From NCBI RefSeq assembly GCF_024181225.1, contig NZ_CP051198.1, forward strand, positions 2,232,001-2,296,000: 64,000 nt of DNA, written 5' to 3'. Positions 35,825-44,311 of this stretch are shown piece after piece. The stretch comes from Treponema sp. OMZ 787. GTDB lineage: Bacteria > Spirochaetota > Spirochaetia > Treponematales > Treponemataceae. Numbering within the stretch: the first letter of the stretch is position 1; the number at the start of each line of letters is the position of its first letter. The notes beneath the pieces were generated by a model that did not search any database, was not told the DNA's origin, and saw nothing but the letters and a program-made list of their open reading frames with translations. Position numbers and translations under genes: made by a program.

Positions 35825-37063
35825 TTATTTCCTATTGGCTAAGGCAACGATTCGATTCATCTCGTTATTGATGATCATGTAGCCTTCGTCAACACCCATA
35901 CCGGGTTTTGCAAGCTGCTGGGCAGCTCCTGCTGCAACAGAGCAGTTTACGATAACTTCGGCTGAGCGGTTGGTTTCGTTACATGTACCTCCGCAGTAGG
36001 CTCCGACTCCCTTTTCCTTGCAGTAAAGGATGGCTTCGATTGTGTTGTTAATTCCTCCGAGGTCTGGGGTCTTAATCTGAATCATGTGGCCTGCGCGGTT
36101 ATCTGCAAAGTACTGAATGTCTTCGAGGGTGTTGCACCATTCATCGGCAACAAGCTCTACCTTTACGCCGTTATCGTCAAGGCTCTTTGTAAGAGCTGCA
36201 AGCACCTGCATCTGCTTTTCTCTGTCGCCCATATCCATGGGGCCTTCAATTCTAAGTTTAAAAGGAGCGGCAGCTTCTTCCAAGGTTTTAAGATAGGCAG
36301 TCATCTTGGGGACATCATTATTTGTAAAGTCTCCGATTGTGCCGTATACATCAATGTGGAAAATAGGATTGTAGTCCTTGCAAGTTCTCATGGTTTCGAC
36401 TCTGTTTTTAAGCCACTTAACATATTCTAAAAGCTTTTCGCCGTTTTTGCCGGTTTTTTCTTCAACATTGTTAAATAGACCGTGGGGAAGAACTTCAGCC
36501 TGCTTGATAATCATCTTATCGGCGTTTAAGTAGCGGTCATCACCGGACTGGGTGAAGATCGGTATTCTCTTTATTTTGCAGCCGGTCTTGTATTCGTCTA
36601 CAACAACTTCTGCCATTGTTATGTGGCGGGCCTTTGCAACTGCATCAAGAATGGCTTGAGAAATACCGTAGCGGAGAGCCGTGTGCATTCTCTTTCCGTT
36701 TACCTTGTGTTCTTCGAAGGTTTTTGCCATTTCTCTAAAGTTTGTAATTTCTTTTCCTACAAAGAGGGGCTTTATGTCCTTTTCGATTACGGGAATAAAG
36801 TCCTTTGCCAAAAATAGGGGATCGCGTCCGCCTGCTCCGGAATACTGCACAGCGGCACAATCGCCGTATGCAACCTGACCGTCTTCAAGAACGAACATTA
36901 CGGAAATAGCTTCACCAGCCTGTCTGATTGAGGTAAAGCCCTCGGTTACGGGTTTTCCGGTATAGAAAAATCCGTCATGACCTGCGCCCATCTTGATAGC
37001 CTTTTGGTCATCAAAATAGAATCCTGTTTTTCCTTCTGCGCAAACAACATCAACAATTTTCAT
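35825..37063 (-). CDS. mal: Methylaspartate ammonia-lyase
   Basis: This 412-residue enolase-superfamily enzyme deaminates threo-3-methylaspartate to mesaconate, the second step of glutamate fermentation by the methylaspartate pathway. Seen: FHIDVYGTIGDF with a metal-binding Asp, RIEGPMDMGDRE, VADEWCNTLEDI, and the catalytic Lys in HMIQIKTPDLGG near residue 331. The C-terminal CGGTCNETNRSAE is also typical. AGGAG precedes the ATG. It follows the mutase E subunit gene by about 75 bp, which holds hairpin copy 2. Confidence 0.96.
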   Translation of the reverse strand: MKIVDVVCAEGKTGFYFDDQKAIKMGAGHDGFFYTGKPVTEGFTSIRQAGEAISVMFVLEDGQVAYGDCAAVQYSGAGGRDPLFLAKDFIPVIEKDIKPLFVGKEITNFREMAKTFEEHKVNGKRMHTALRYGISQAILDAVAKARHITMAEVVVDEYKTGCKIKRIPIFTQSGDDRYLNADKMIIKQAEVLPHGLFNNVEEKTGKNGEKLLEYVKWLKNRVETMRTCKDYNPIFHIDVYGTIGDFTNNDVPKMTAYLKTLEEAAAPFKLRIEGPMDMGDREKQMQVLAALTKSLDDNGVKVELVADEWCNTLEDIQYFADNRAGHMIQIKTPDLGGINNTIEAILYCKEKGVGAYCGGTCNETNRSAEVIVNCSVAAGAAQQLAKPGMGVDEGYMIINNEMNRIVALANRK

Positions 37064-37084
37064 CTTTATACTCCTATAAAATAA

Positions 37085-37123
37085 GATAAACAGTCAGGCA
37101 GAATTCCTGCCGAACTGTTTATC
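37085..37123 (-). repeat. Hairpin repeat, copy 2 (between glmE and mal)
   Basis: GATAAACAG/CTGTTTATC arms enclose a GGCAG/CTGCC inner stem. The unit differs from copy 1 mainly in the inner loop, with compensating changes, so the fold seems to be conserved. Confidence 0.65.
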
Positions 37124-37137
37124 GAACTCCTATAATT

Positions 37138-38595
37138 TTAGTGTTTAGCGGGTCTTCCGACCAAAACACCTGAACTTACGGCATAAACATCATCAACAGA
37201 CATTTGGAAATCGACAGCTCTGTTGTCGGCCTTAGCCCTCTCTTCAAGTTTACTCCTGTTAAAGTCAAGAATATCCTTTGTAAAGGGCAGATTTCCCGGC
37301 ATGAGGTAGCGGATACATCCGTCATTGTCGCGGGCAGGCATTACCTTTCCGGCATTGTACTGAGAAGGTGCAAAGGGAATGTCTATTACACCGGCTTCAA
37401 AGGCCTTGATTGTGCCTTCAACCAGGTCTCCGTGTCCTATCTCATAGACCCTGTCCATAATACACTTTGTTTCTGCCTTGATAAGCTCAATTTCTTGAGC
37501 GAGAATTTTTGAATCGGGATAACGCTGGCCCTTCAAAAGATTTAGTACCATTTTGGTAGCCTTGATACCTCCTGCATTGGCTTCCTTGGTAGGAATACCG
37601 AAAGCTTCATGCGGGGTTTTAACGATTACCTTTGTAGCTCCTGAAAGGGCAGCTGTTGTGCTACCCAAAGAAATAAGGCCGTAGGCCCTGGACTCATCGG
37701 CGGGAAAGCCTCCCATCCATTGATGGAAAACGGTGGTGATGCACATATCCTTGTAGCCGAATTTTTTCATATAGTCCTTGGTAATTTCTCTTAAAGAAAT
37801 TACGGCAGCAACGTCCTGCGTCATGTTTCCGCACATACCGTAGCCTACAGTGATGCTCTTTACACCCTGCTCTGCTGCAAGCAAGGCTTCGATAACGCCT
37901 ACTGCAATGGCAACTGAGGGAGGAACGAGGGTTCCTGTAAGAGGGCCGAAGGGTTCCCTGTTTAGGTGAACTCCATTTTCTTCATAGAAACCTACAAGGC
38001 GGTCGGCATACTGCCAGCACATGATACTGTGTTCGATTGAAACGGCCTTTGCGTAAGGAACGTTGTAGCTTATTCCTCCGCCTTCGTTGGAGGTGTAGCC
38101 TCCGGCATGAATAATCTCTGAAAGAAGACGGGCATCGGGAGTTCCGTGTCTTGCCTGCAAGGGAAGGTTTACGGCTTCCAAAACTTGGCGGCAGGGGCCG
38201 ACCCCCCAGTTTACCACAGGAAAACCGTTCATAAGAGAACGGCCAGCCTTCTTTGAAGCCTCAATACCGGCCTCACCCTCTTCATACCTATTTTGACGCG
38301 TATAAGCATCAATGGTGCTGGGTAAAAAGTCGGCACCGCCCTCATCCTGTAAAAACTTTAATAGGTTAATGTGTTCATCCAAAAGAGGAACACCGGCACG
38401 AGGCTGTGCCGTCGTAATGCCTTCTTTATCGGCTTGTTCAAGTTTGATTGCAAAGTTTTTTTCAGGCGGGATCTTCTTTAGATAATCGATAGACTCTTTT
38501 AAGTCAACATCCTTTCCCGTAGGCCAAGTTTGGAGAATCTCTTCTCGCATCTCCATGAACTCTCCCTCGGGAATTTTTTTATTTTTCCATCTCAT
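37138..38595 (-). CDS. glmE: Methylaspartate (glutamate) mutase E subunit
   Basis: This is the 485-residue large subunit of adenosylcobalamin-dependent glutamate mutase, which rearranges L-glutamate to 3-methylaspartate. Characteristic regions are [64 protein letters not shown] and [17 protein letters not shown]. The length agrees with known E subunits. AGGAG precedes the ATG. The product is used by methylaspartate ammonia-lyase encoded just downstream. The small B12-binding S subunit (glmS) and reactivase (glmL) are not in the flanking sequence. Confidence 0.96.
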   Translation of the reverse strand: MRWKNKKIPEGEFMEMREEILQTWPTGKDVDLKESIDYLKKIPPEKNFAIKLEQADKEGITTAQPRAGVPLLDEHINLLKFLQDEGGADFLPSTIDAYTRQNRYEEGEAGIEASKKAGRSLMNGFPVVNWGVGPCRQVLEAVNLPLQARHGTPDARLLSEIIHAGGYTSNEGGGISYNVPYAKAVSIEHSIMCWQYADRLVGFYEENGVHLNREPFGPLTGTLVPPSVAIAVGVIEALLAAEQGVKSITVGYGMCGNMTQDVAAVISLREITKDYMKKFGYKDMCITTVFHQWMGGFPADESRAYGLISLGSTTAALSGATKVIVKTPHEAFGIPTKEANAGGIKATKMVLNLLKGQRYPDSKILAQEIELIKAETKCIMDRVYEIGHGDLVEGTIKAFEAGVIDIPFAPSQYNAGKVMPARDNDGCIRYLMPGNLPFTKDILDFNRSKLEERAKADNRAVDFQMSVDDVYAVSSGVLVGRPAKH

Positions 38596-38684
38596 ACTCT
38601 TGCTCCTAAAGTATAGTGTCTCATTGTATCACAAAGAGACTTAGGCTTCAAGAGGGGCAAGAGTTTGATATAAAAACCTTAGAA

Positions 38685-39548
38685 CTAAAGACTTTCTATT
38701 TTTTCACGACTTAAGCCGGTTCCCTCAACTATTTTATCGATATCAATTCCAAGCCGTTTAAAAGATGCTGCTGTTTCCAACTTTGCTTGATATGACCCCT
38801 CCGCCATACCTTCGGCACGACCTTCCGCCAAGCCCTGTCTTCTAGCTTCATTCCGTTCACATTCGACATACATCTCGTATTTTTCGTTAGAGAGCTCTAT
38901 TGCCATCCGCCTCTCTTCATCCGTTACCCTAAAGAGTGTTGCTTCTGCCATCCTTATTCCCTCCTCCAATTTACACAATTCTTCCAACATTCCGTTTTTT
39001 TTGTCTTCTTCATAGTTGGCCAAAAATCTTATCCAAAAATCTTTTAGAGTGTACTCTTCAAGTCTCTTTTTCATAGTATAAACTATTAGCTCGTTTAATT
39101 CAACATAAAGATATTGAATTACGGAGCCCTCAGGCATTCTGACAAGTTCTGCATTTTTAGGAACATCACAGCCGAAAACCGATATGCTTATTGCATACAA
39201 AAAGTCATCTTCTTTCGGCTCTGTTTTTAAAAAGCGGGAGGCCATTCGCATAAGGTACATTTGATTTCGCCTGGGATAGTTGGTCTTCCAAAACTGCTGC
39301 ATTTCAAGGTCTACAATAAGACCTGTATCGGTCTTAATCAAAAAATCAAGGCGGTAAGTTTCTCCTGCCGACCTATCCCTGATGAGCTCGGTATTAAGGA
39401 TGTCGGCCTTTGTGATTTTACCGTAGGAATCTTCCAAAAAGGCGTTAAGAAAGCTTATGAGGGACTTGTTTCCTTCTTCTCCTTTGGAAAACATCAGCTT
39501 AAATACCCAATCGGTCTTGGGATTTAAAATAGTTTTTTCATCATTCAT
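38685..39548 (-). CDS. Rpn/PD-(D/E)XK nuclease family transposase-like protein
   Basis: This 287-residue protein of the PDDEXK_2 transposase-like family starts with NPKTDWVFKLMFS, followed by the nuclease core YRLDFLIKTD and VDLEMQQFWKTNYPRR. A glycine/alanine/glutamate stretch GLAEGRAEGMAEG near the C-terminus and an ending SREKIESL are family hallmarks. The ATG at 39548 follows AGGAG by about 4-8 nt; an ATG five codons upstream overlaps that site. A strong hairpin lies immediately upstream. It is probably a mobile or variable gene, intact here. Confidence 0.85.
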   Translation of the reverse strand: MNDEKTILNPKTDWVFKLMFSKGEEGNKSLISFLNAFLEDSYGKITKADILNTELIRDRSAGETYRLDFLIKTDTGLIVDLEMQQFWKTNYPRRNQMYLMRMASRFLKTEPKEDDFLYAISISVFGCDVPKNAELVRMPEGSVIQYLYVELNELIVYTMKKRLEEYTLKDFWIRFLANYEEDKKNGMLEELCKLEEGIRMAEATLFRVTDEERRMAIELSNEKYEMYVECERNEARRQGLAEGRAEGMAEGSYQAKLETAASFKRLGIDIDKIVEGTGLSREKIESL

Positions 39549-39559
39549 AAGAACTCCTT

Positions 39560-39613
39560 CCATAAATTAAATACTTTGCAGGAATTCCTTCCTGCCTTCA
39601 TTTAATTATATGG
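39560..39613. repeat. 54-bp hairpin upstream of the Rpn gene
   Basis: An outer stem of 13 bp with one bulged base (39560-39572 with 39600-39613) and an inner 7-bp stem GCAGGAA/TTCCTGC (39578-39584 with 39589-39595) enclose a TTCC loop. It lies directly before the Rpn RBS and is too symmetrical to be chance. It could be an mRNA leader hairpin or a mobile palindrome. Confidence 0.6.
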
Positions 39614-39660
39614 CTCTAAGTTGAATAATTAGTAAAATTTGAAAAAACTTTTATTTTTTA

Positions 39661-40401
39661 CTACAAGCTTTTTATTATCCCTATCATCTCGTCTAGGCCG
39701 GCAACTTCGATGCTGTCCTCAGGCGGATATAGGGCTCCTCCGTAATAGATTGAAGGATTTGCCTTGGTAGACGGCTCTACACGCCTTTTAAGGGCAGCAA
39801 AGTGAATTTGATCTACACCTATCAGCTTGATTAGCTTTGCTGCATTTTTTTCGGTAATTCCGCCGCCGGGCAAAATCTCGATTCGGCCCTTAGCTCTTTT
39901 TACCATTTCGGCAATCAGGCCGGCCCCCTCATAGGCTGTAGGTTCTTGCCCGCTAGTTAACACCCTGGTAAAGCCTAAAGAAATAAGCTCATCCAAGGCC
40001 TTTAAGGGCTCAGGAACTACATCTATTGCTCGATGAAAAACCTTGTCCCTGCTTCCTGCAATCTTTATAAGAGCTTCACATCTCTTTGCATCGATGGTTC
40101 CGTCCTTTTTTAAAAAGCCGAACACCAGCCCGTCGGCTCCGTTATCCATAAAAAGTTTTGCATCTTCAATCATTGTTTTATACTCGTAAGAAGAGTAAAA
40201 AAAGCCGGCAGCTCTGGGTCTTACCATTGTCATAACCTTTAAACCGGTTTCTTTTTTAACCAGCCTTAGGGTTCCTAAAGAAGGAGTCAAACCTCCCAAA
40301 AAAAGAGAAGAGTTAAGCTCAATCCTTGAAGCTCCTGCCTTTTCTGCCATCACCGCATCCTCAAAAGAACCCGCACAAATTTCTATCGTAATATTCTTCA
40401 T
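39661..40401 (-). CDS. cutC: CutC family protein (copper homeostasis)
   Basis: This 246-residue TIM-barrel protein of the CutC family has ITIEICAGSFEDAVMAEKAG, RIELNSSLFLGGLTPSLG, VMVRPRAAGFFYS and EILPGGGITEKNA. The family is linked to copper tolerance, but the molecular activity is unresolved. The ATG at 40401 is chosen because GGGGGTG lies just upstream and known CutC proteins start here. It is divergent from the coiled-coil gene. Confidence 0.93.
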   Translation of the reverse strand: MKNITIEICAGSFEDAVMAEKAGASRIELNSSLFLGGLTPSLGTLRLVKKETGLKVMTMVRPRAAGFFYSSYEYKTMIEDAKLFMDNGADGLVFGFLKKDGTIDAKRCEALIKIAGSRDKVFHRAIDVVPEPLKALDELISLGFTRVLTSGQEPTAYEGAGLIAEMVKRAKGRIEILPGGGITEKNAAKLIKLIGVDQIHFAALKRRVEPSTKANPSIYYGGALYPPEDSIEVAGLDEMIGIIKSL

Positions 40402-40477
40402 ATAAACACCCCCGGCGATCGAACGCTTTTCTATTCTAAAAAATGCAGGCAAAAAAGTCAACATCCGATAGCAGCTA

Positions 40478-40506
40478 TTGTCAAGAAACAAATAAAAGGT
40501 TAGAAT
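40478..40506 (+). promoter_or_regulatory. Promoter implying a leaderless transcript
   Basis: TTGTCA (40478-40483), a 17-nt spacer and TAGAAT (40501-40506) place the transcription start at about 40512-40513. The ATG is at 40513, and no Shine-Dalgarno sequence is present. Confidence 0.65.
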
Positions 40507-40512
40507 AGAAGA

Positions 40513-41787
40513 ATGAATAAGAGTAATAACACGATACCTGTTCTTTTAAAAGAATTAAAAGACCTTGAGTCAAAACTGACGGAAGCATATAAACAGCTTG
40601 GAAATAAACTTATCAAAGATACAGCCGATCCGGCTGCAGAAGCAAACGGGGTTTCTCAAGAAAATTTTCTTCAATGGCAAAGGCTGCACGATGAAAGAAA
40701 ATTTTGTACTGAAAGCGTTTTGGATATAAAAAATAACAGTACGCGTCTTTCCGAACTTGACAACTTTAAAAAGCAGGTCAAAGACAGACTTGTGGATACA
40801 AAAAAAGAAACCGAAAAACTAAAGGGAGATTTTTTACTCAAACTTTATAAGGACTTTTTACCTCACTGCGGAAATCTTTTTGATTCTCTTTCTGCCGAAA
40901 TCAGAACTGAAGAAGCGAAAATGCAGGAAACCATGGAAAAAATTGAAGCTCTAAATTCCGAAAAAAAAGAAGCAAACTTTTTTTTGAAGATCGGCATTTC
41001 GGGTAAGATTTCCTCTAATGAATTAAAGGTAAAAAATTCCGAAAAAAAGATTAAAAATATTTTCACAAAATCGGACATAGACATTTGTAATTCTCAAGAG
41101 GTAAAAGCACTTTATGATGAAGATAAACTTTTCCCCGATCTCAAAAAAAACTACGAGGAAATTTTAAAGCTCTGTACCGATTTAAGCGATTCTGAAAACC
41201 GCCTTAAAATGATAGATGAGGAAGCGGGCTTTGTGACAAAAAAATTAGCCGATGCCGGTGCAGATAAAAATTCAAAAAAACGAATCGATAATTTTACAAA
41301 CAGGGTAAAAGAAATCGACGAAAAAATAGAGCTTATTTTAGAGTCTACAGGCCTAAAATATACCGAGAATTTTTACTCTGCAGAAGGAGATTCGGCCTTA
41401 GGAGAAAATCCTTCGGATGAAGCTCTTGGAAAATATGCGGATTATCTAAAAAAGGCAGGTAAGTACCTCAAAGAAATAAATAAGGTAAAATGCCATATAG
41501 AATTTTGCGAGGTAATGCAAAAAATTAAGGCGGAAGAAAATCAGATTCAAAACCTTAACCGCACAATAAAGAATTGCGAAAACTCCATAAAGGAAGCCGA
41601 AAAGAAAATAAGCAGCTCCGAAACGGCCATCAAAAACTCAGAAGTTAAAATAGCCGATTTAAAAGAATATGCAGCAGGGCTTGAAGAAAAATTCTCCGGT
41701 AAGCCCTCGGAAGAAAGCCGCAGTTCAGGCCAAGAAGAAGTTCAGCCGGATTCGGAAGATAATCAGACGGTTTCGGAGGAAGAATAA
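40513..41787 (+). CDS. Coiled-coil protein of unknown function
   Basis: This 424-residue soluble protein is made almost entirely of charged heptad-like helices, for example in residues 1-60, 90-170 and 330-405. It is very rich in Lys, Glu, Asn and Ser. It has no signal peptide or membrane segment. The acidic tail ends PSEESRSSGQEEVQPDSE and beyond. Its stop overlaps the ATG of the topoisomerase subunit gene by one base, so the two are translationally coupled. An accessory role with the topoisomerase or in chromosome structure is possible but is inference. I recognise no domain. Confidence 0.8.
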   Translation: MNKSNNTIPVLLKELKDLESKLTEAYKQLGNKLIKDTADPAAEANGVSQENFLQWQRLHDERKFCTESVLDIKNNSTRLSELDNFKKQVKDRLVDTKKETEKLKGDFLLKLYKDFLPHCGNLFDSLSAEIRTEEAKMQETMEKIEALNSEKKEANFFLKIGISGKISSNELKVKNSEKKIKNIFTKSDIDICNSQEVKALYDEDKLFPDLKKNYEEILKLCTDLSDSENRLKMIDEEAGFVTKKLADAGADKNSKKRIDNFTNRVKEIDEKIELILESTGLKYTENFYSAEGDSALGENPSDEALGKYADYLKKAGKYLKEINKVKCHIEFCEVMQKIKAEENQIQNLNRTIKNCENSIKEAEKKISSSETAIKNSEVKIADLKEYAAGLEEKFSGKPSEESRSSGQEEVQPDSEDNQTVSEEE

Positions 41788-43604
41788 TGGCTGCAAAAAA
41801 GGCTGTTTACGATGAGTCCAAAATAAAAACCTTGAGCTCCCTTGAACATATCCGTTTGCGGACGGGTATGTACATAGGCCGCTTAGGAGACGGTTCAAAT
41901 CCCGATGACGGAATTTACATTCTGGTAAAAGAAGTTATAGACAACTCCATAGACGAGTTTATAATGGGAAACGGCTCCCGCATAGATATTCAGCAAGAGG
42001 AAAACAAGATAACCGTCCGCGACTTCGGGCGGGGTATTCCTTTAGGAAAATTAGTAGAATGTGTTTCGGTTATAAATACGGGCGCAAAGTACAACGATGA
42101 GGTCTTTCAGTTTTCCGTCGGTCTAAACGGAGTCGGAACAAAGGCCGTAAACGCCCTCTCGGAGCATTTTAGGGTTGCCGCCGTAAGGGACGGTAAATAC
42201 GCAGAAGCTATTTTTGAAAGAGGAAAGCTTGTAAGCGAAAAAAAAGGAAATGCCAAGCCCGGCGTCAAAAACGGAACCCTTGTCGAATTCATTCCCGACA
42301 CAAAAATTTTCGGCGAGTATAAATTTAACTTGGACTTTATCGAAAAACGGATTTGGAACTATGCCTATTTAAACTCAGGCCTTACTTTAAGTTTTAACGG
42401 AAAGCTTTTTAAATCTGAAAACGGCCTTTTGGACTTGCTCGAATCCAATGTAGGTACAAACACCATCTATGAGGTTTGCCGCTACAAGGAAAAGCAGCTT
42501 GAGTTTGCCTTTTCACACACAAACAATTACGGCGAAACCTACTACTCCTTTGTAAACGGCCAATATACTTCCGACGGTGGAACTCACCTTTCCGCCTTTA
42601 AAGAAGGGCTTCTCAAGGGCATCAACGAATATTTTAGAAAAAGCTACAAGAGCGAGGACGTTCGTGAAGGAACTTGCGCTGCCGTTGCCGTAAAGATTCA
42701 GGCTCCCGTATTCGAAAGCCAGACAAAGAACAAGCTCGGAAACACCGAGGTGCGCTCCTGGATAGTCAACGATACAAAGTCGGCAGTCGTAGAATGGCTC
42801 CAAAAAAATGCCGACTCGGCTGCAAAACTTGAAAGCAAAATAATCGCAAACGAAAAACTCCGCACCGAGCTAAACACTGTAAAAAAAGAAGCAAAGGCGG
42901 CGGCAAAAAAAATTGCCATAAAGATTCCGAAACTGAAGGACTGCAAATTCCATTTGGGAGATGGGAAATTCGGCGAAGACACCATGATCTTTATCACAGA
43001 GGGAGATTCTGCGACGGGAGCCATGGTTTCAAGCAGGGATGTTTTAACTCAGGCAATTTTTTCTCTTCGAGGAAAACCCGAAAACATGTACGGCAAAAAA
43101 CGGGCTCAAATATACAAAAATGCCGAGCTTTACAATATGATGATGGCACTAGGCATCGAAAACGATATCGAGGGCTTGCGCTACTCTAAAATCGTAATCG
43201 CAACGGATGCCGACAACGACGGCTTTCATATTCGGAATTTGCTTTTGACATTCTTTTTAAGCTATTTTGAGGAGCTGGTTACCTCAGGCCGCGTATACAT
43301 CTTGGAAACGCCGCTATTTAGGGTACGCACCAAAAAAGAGACATCTTATTGCTATTCCGAAAAGGAAAGGGATGAGGCTGTAAGCCGATTGGGTTCATCT
43401 TCCGAAATTACCCGCTTTAAGGGCTTGGGAGAAATAAGCCCCAAAGAGTTCGGACAATTTATCGGAGCCGATATAAAGCTCCTCCCCGTAACCGTTCAAA
43501 CCCTAAAAAAAGTTCCTTCAATCTTGGAATTCTACATGGGCAAGAACACTCCGGAACGCCGTAAATTTATCATGAAAAATCTTCTGGCTGAAATAGATGC
43601 TTAA
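41787..43604 (+). CDS. parE: Type IIA topoisomerase B subunit (ParE-like)
   Basis: This 605-residue ATPase subunit of a topoisomerase IV or second gyrase has GHKL ATPase motifs EVIDNSIDEF and VRDFGRGIPLG, the ATP lid region VGLNGVGTKAVNALS and the transducer lysine region QTKNKLGN. The Toprim domain has TEGDSATGAMV and TDADNDGFHIRNLLLTFF. The replacement of AGG by ATG-A in the EGDSA motif and the LRGKPENMYGKK stretch resemble the ParE branch known from Bacteroidetes rather than canonical GyrB. The partner A subunit is not adjacent. The 3' end overlaps tcdA by 35 bp, tail to tail. Confidence 0.9.
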   Translation: MAAKKAVYDESKIKTLSSLEHIRLRTGMYIGRLGDGSNPDDGIYILVKEVIDNSIDEFIMGNGSRIDIQQEENKITVRDFGRGIPLGKLVECVSVINTGAKYNDEVFQFSVGLNGVGTKAVNALSEHFRVAAVRDGKYAEAIFERGKLVSEKKGNAKPGVKNGTLVEFIPDTKIFGEYKFNLDFIEKRIWNYAYLNSGLTLSFNGKLFKSENGLLDLLESNVGTNTIYEVCRYKEKQLEFAFSHTNNYGETYYSFVNGQYTSDGGTHLSAFKEGLLKGINEYFRKSYKSEDVREGTCAAVAVKIQAPVFESQTKNKLGNTEVRSWIVNDTKSAVVEWLQKNADSAAKLESKIIANEKLRTELNTVKKEAKAAAKKIAIKIPKLKDCKFHLGDGKFGEDTMIFITEGDSATGAMVSSRDVLTQAIFSLRGKPENMYGKKRAQIYKNAELYNMMMALGIENDIEGLRYSKIVIATDADNDGFHIRNLLLTFFLSYFEELVTSGRVYILETPLFRVRTKKETSYCYSEKERDEAVSRLGSSSEITRFKGLGEISPKEFGQFIGADIKLLPVTVQTLKKVPSILEFYMGKNTPERRKFIMKNLLAEIDA

Positions 43605-44283
43605 CAACCTCGCCGGCGATTAAAAGACCGGCGATTGAGGGAACCCATGCAGCCGAAGCCGGAGGGTTTTGCTTTATTGTACATTCGGTTTTGGAATAAA
43701 GCACCTTCAAGTGCTTTACCTTCCTTTTTTTTAGCTCGGTACGCATTACCTTACAAAGAGGACAGACGCTTGTCTTGTAAATATCTGCAAATTCAAAATC
43801 GGCGTTTAGGCGGTTCCCGCAGCCCATTGCCGAAATAATAGGCACCTCATGTTTTTCGGCTTCAACGGCAAGAAAAATTTTGAGAGCAACCGTATCGGCG
43901 GCATCGACTATAAAGTCTAAACCATCAAAAAAATCTTCGCCTAAGACTTCATAAAAAGTATCGGGTAAAATAAAGGAATTGATTGCCGTTACCTTACATG
44001 AGGGACTTATATTGGCAATGCGATCCCTTGCAATTTCAGTTTTAGCCCTTCCGATGGTAGAATAGAGGGCATAAAGCTGGCGGTTTATATTGCTTTCTTC
44101 TATCGTGTCGCCGTCAATGAGGATGAGCTTGCCTGTCCCGTTCCGGGCAACCCCGCTTCGGGCAAGGGCCTCGGCAGTATAGCTTCCGACACCGCCGAGG
44201 CCGAAAACTGCGATACGGGCATTTTCTATCTTCGTTAAATTTGATGAGCCGACAAGAGGCTCAAACCTCGATAAAAAATTCAT
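43570..44283 (-). CDS. tcdA: tRNA threonylcarbamoyladenosine dehydratase-like ThiF protein
   Basis: This 237-residue E1-like enzyme of the TcdA/CsdL branch cyclises t6A to ct6A in tRNAs. The nucleotide-binding motif is VFGLGGVGSYTAEALARSG. The adenylation site is DGDTIEESNINRQLYA, and DFIVDAADTVALK follows. The zinc cysteines occur as CPLC with SKTEC. The C-terminal WVPSIAGLLIAGEVVKHL is typical. It lies downstream of mraY on the same strand. Confidence 0.88.
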   Translation of the reverse strand: MNFLSRFEPLVGSSNLTKIENARIAVFGLGGVGSYTAEALARSGVARNGTGKLILIDGDTIEESNINRQLYALYSTIGRAKTEIARDRIANISPSCKVTAINSFILPDTFYEVLGEDFFDGLDFIVDAADTVALKIFLAVEAEKHEVPIISAMGCGNRLNADFEFADIYKTSVCPLCKVMRTELKKRKVKHLKVLYSKTECTIKQNPPASAAWVPSIAGLLIAGEVVKHLFQPEDFS

Positions 44284-44311
44284 GGCGTTAAAAAAATCAA
44301 CCTCAAAGCAT

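Noticed and set aside
38786-38835. Tandem repeat encoding GLAEGRAEGMAEG
   Set aside because: This is a normal feature of Rpn/PDDEXK transposase-like proteins and not a separate repeat element.
40402-40491. 30-residue N-terminal extension of CutC
   Set aside because: The extension overlaps the divergent promoter, and the known CutC start with RBS is at 40401.
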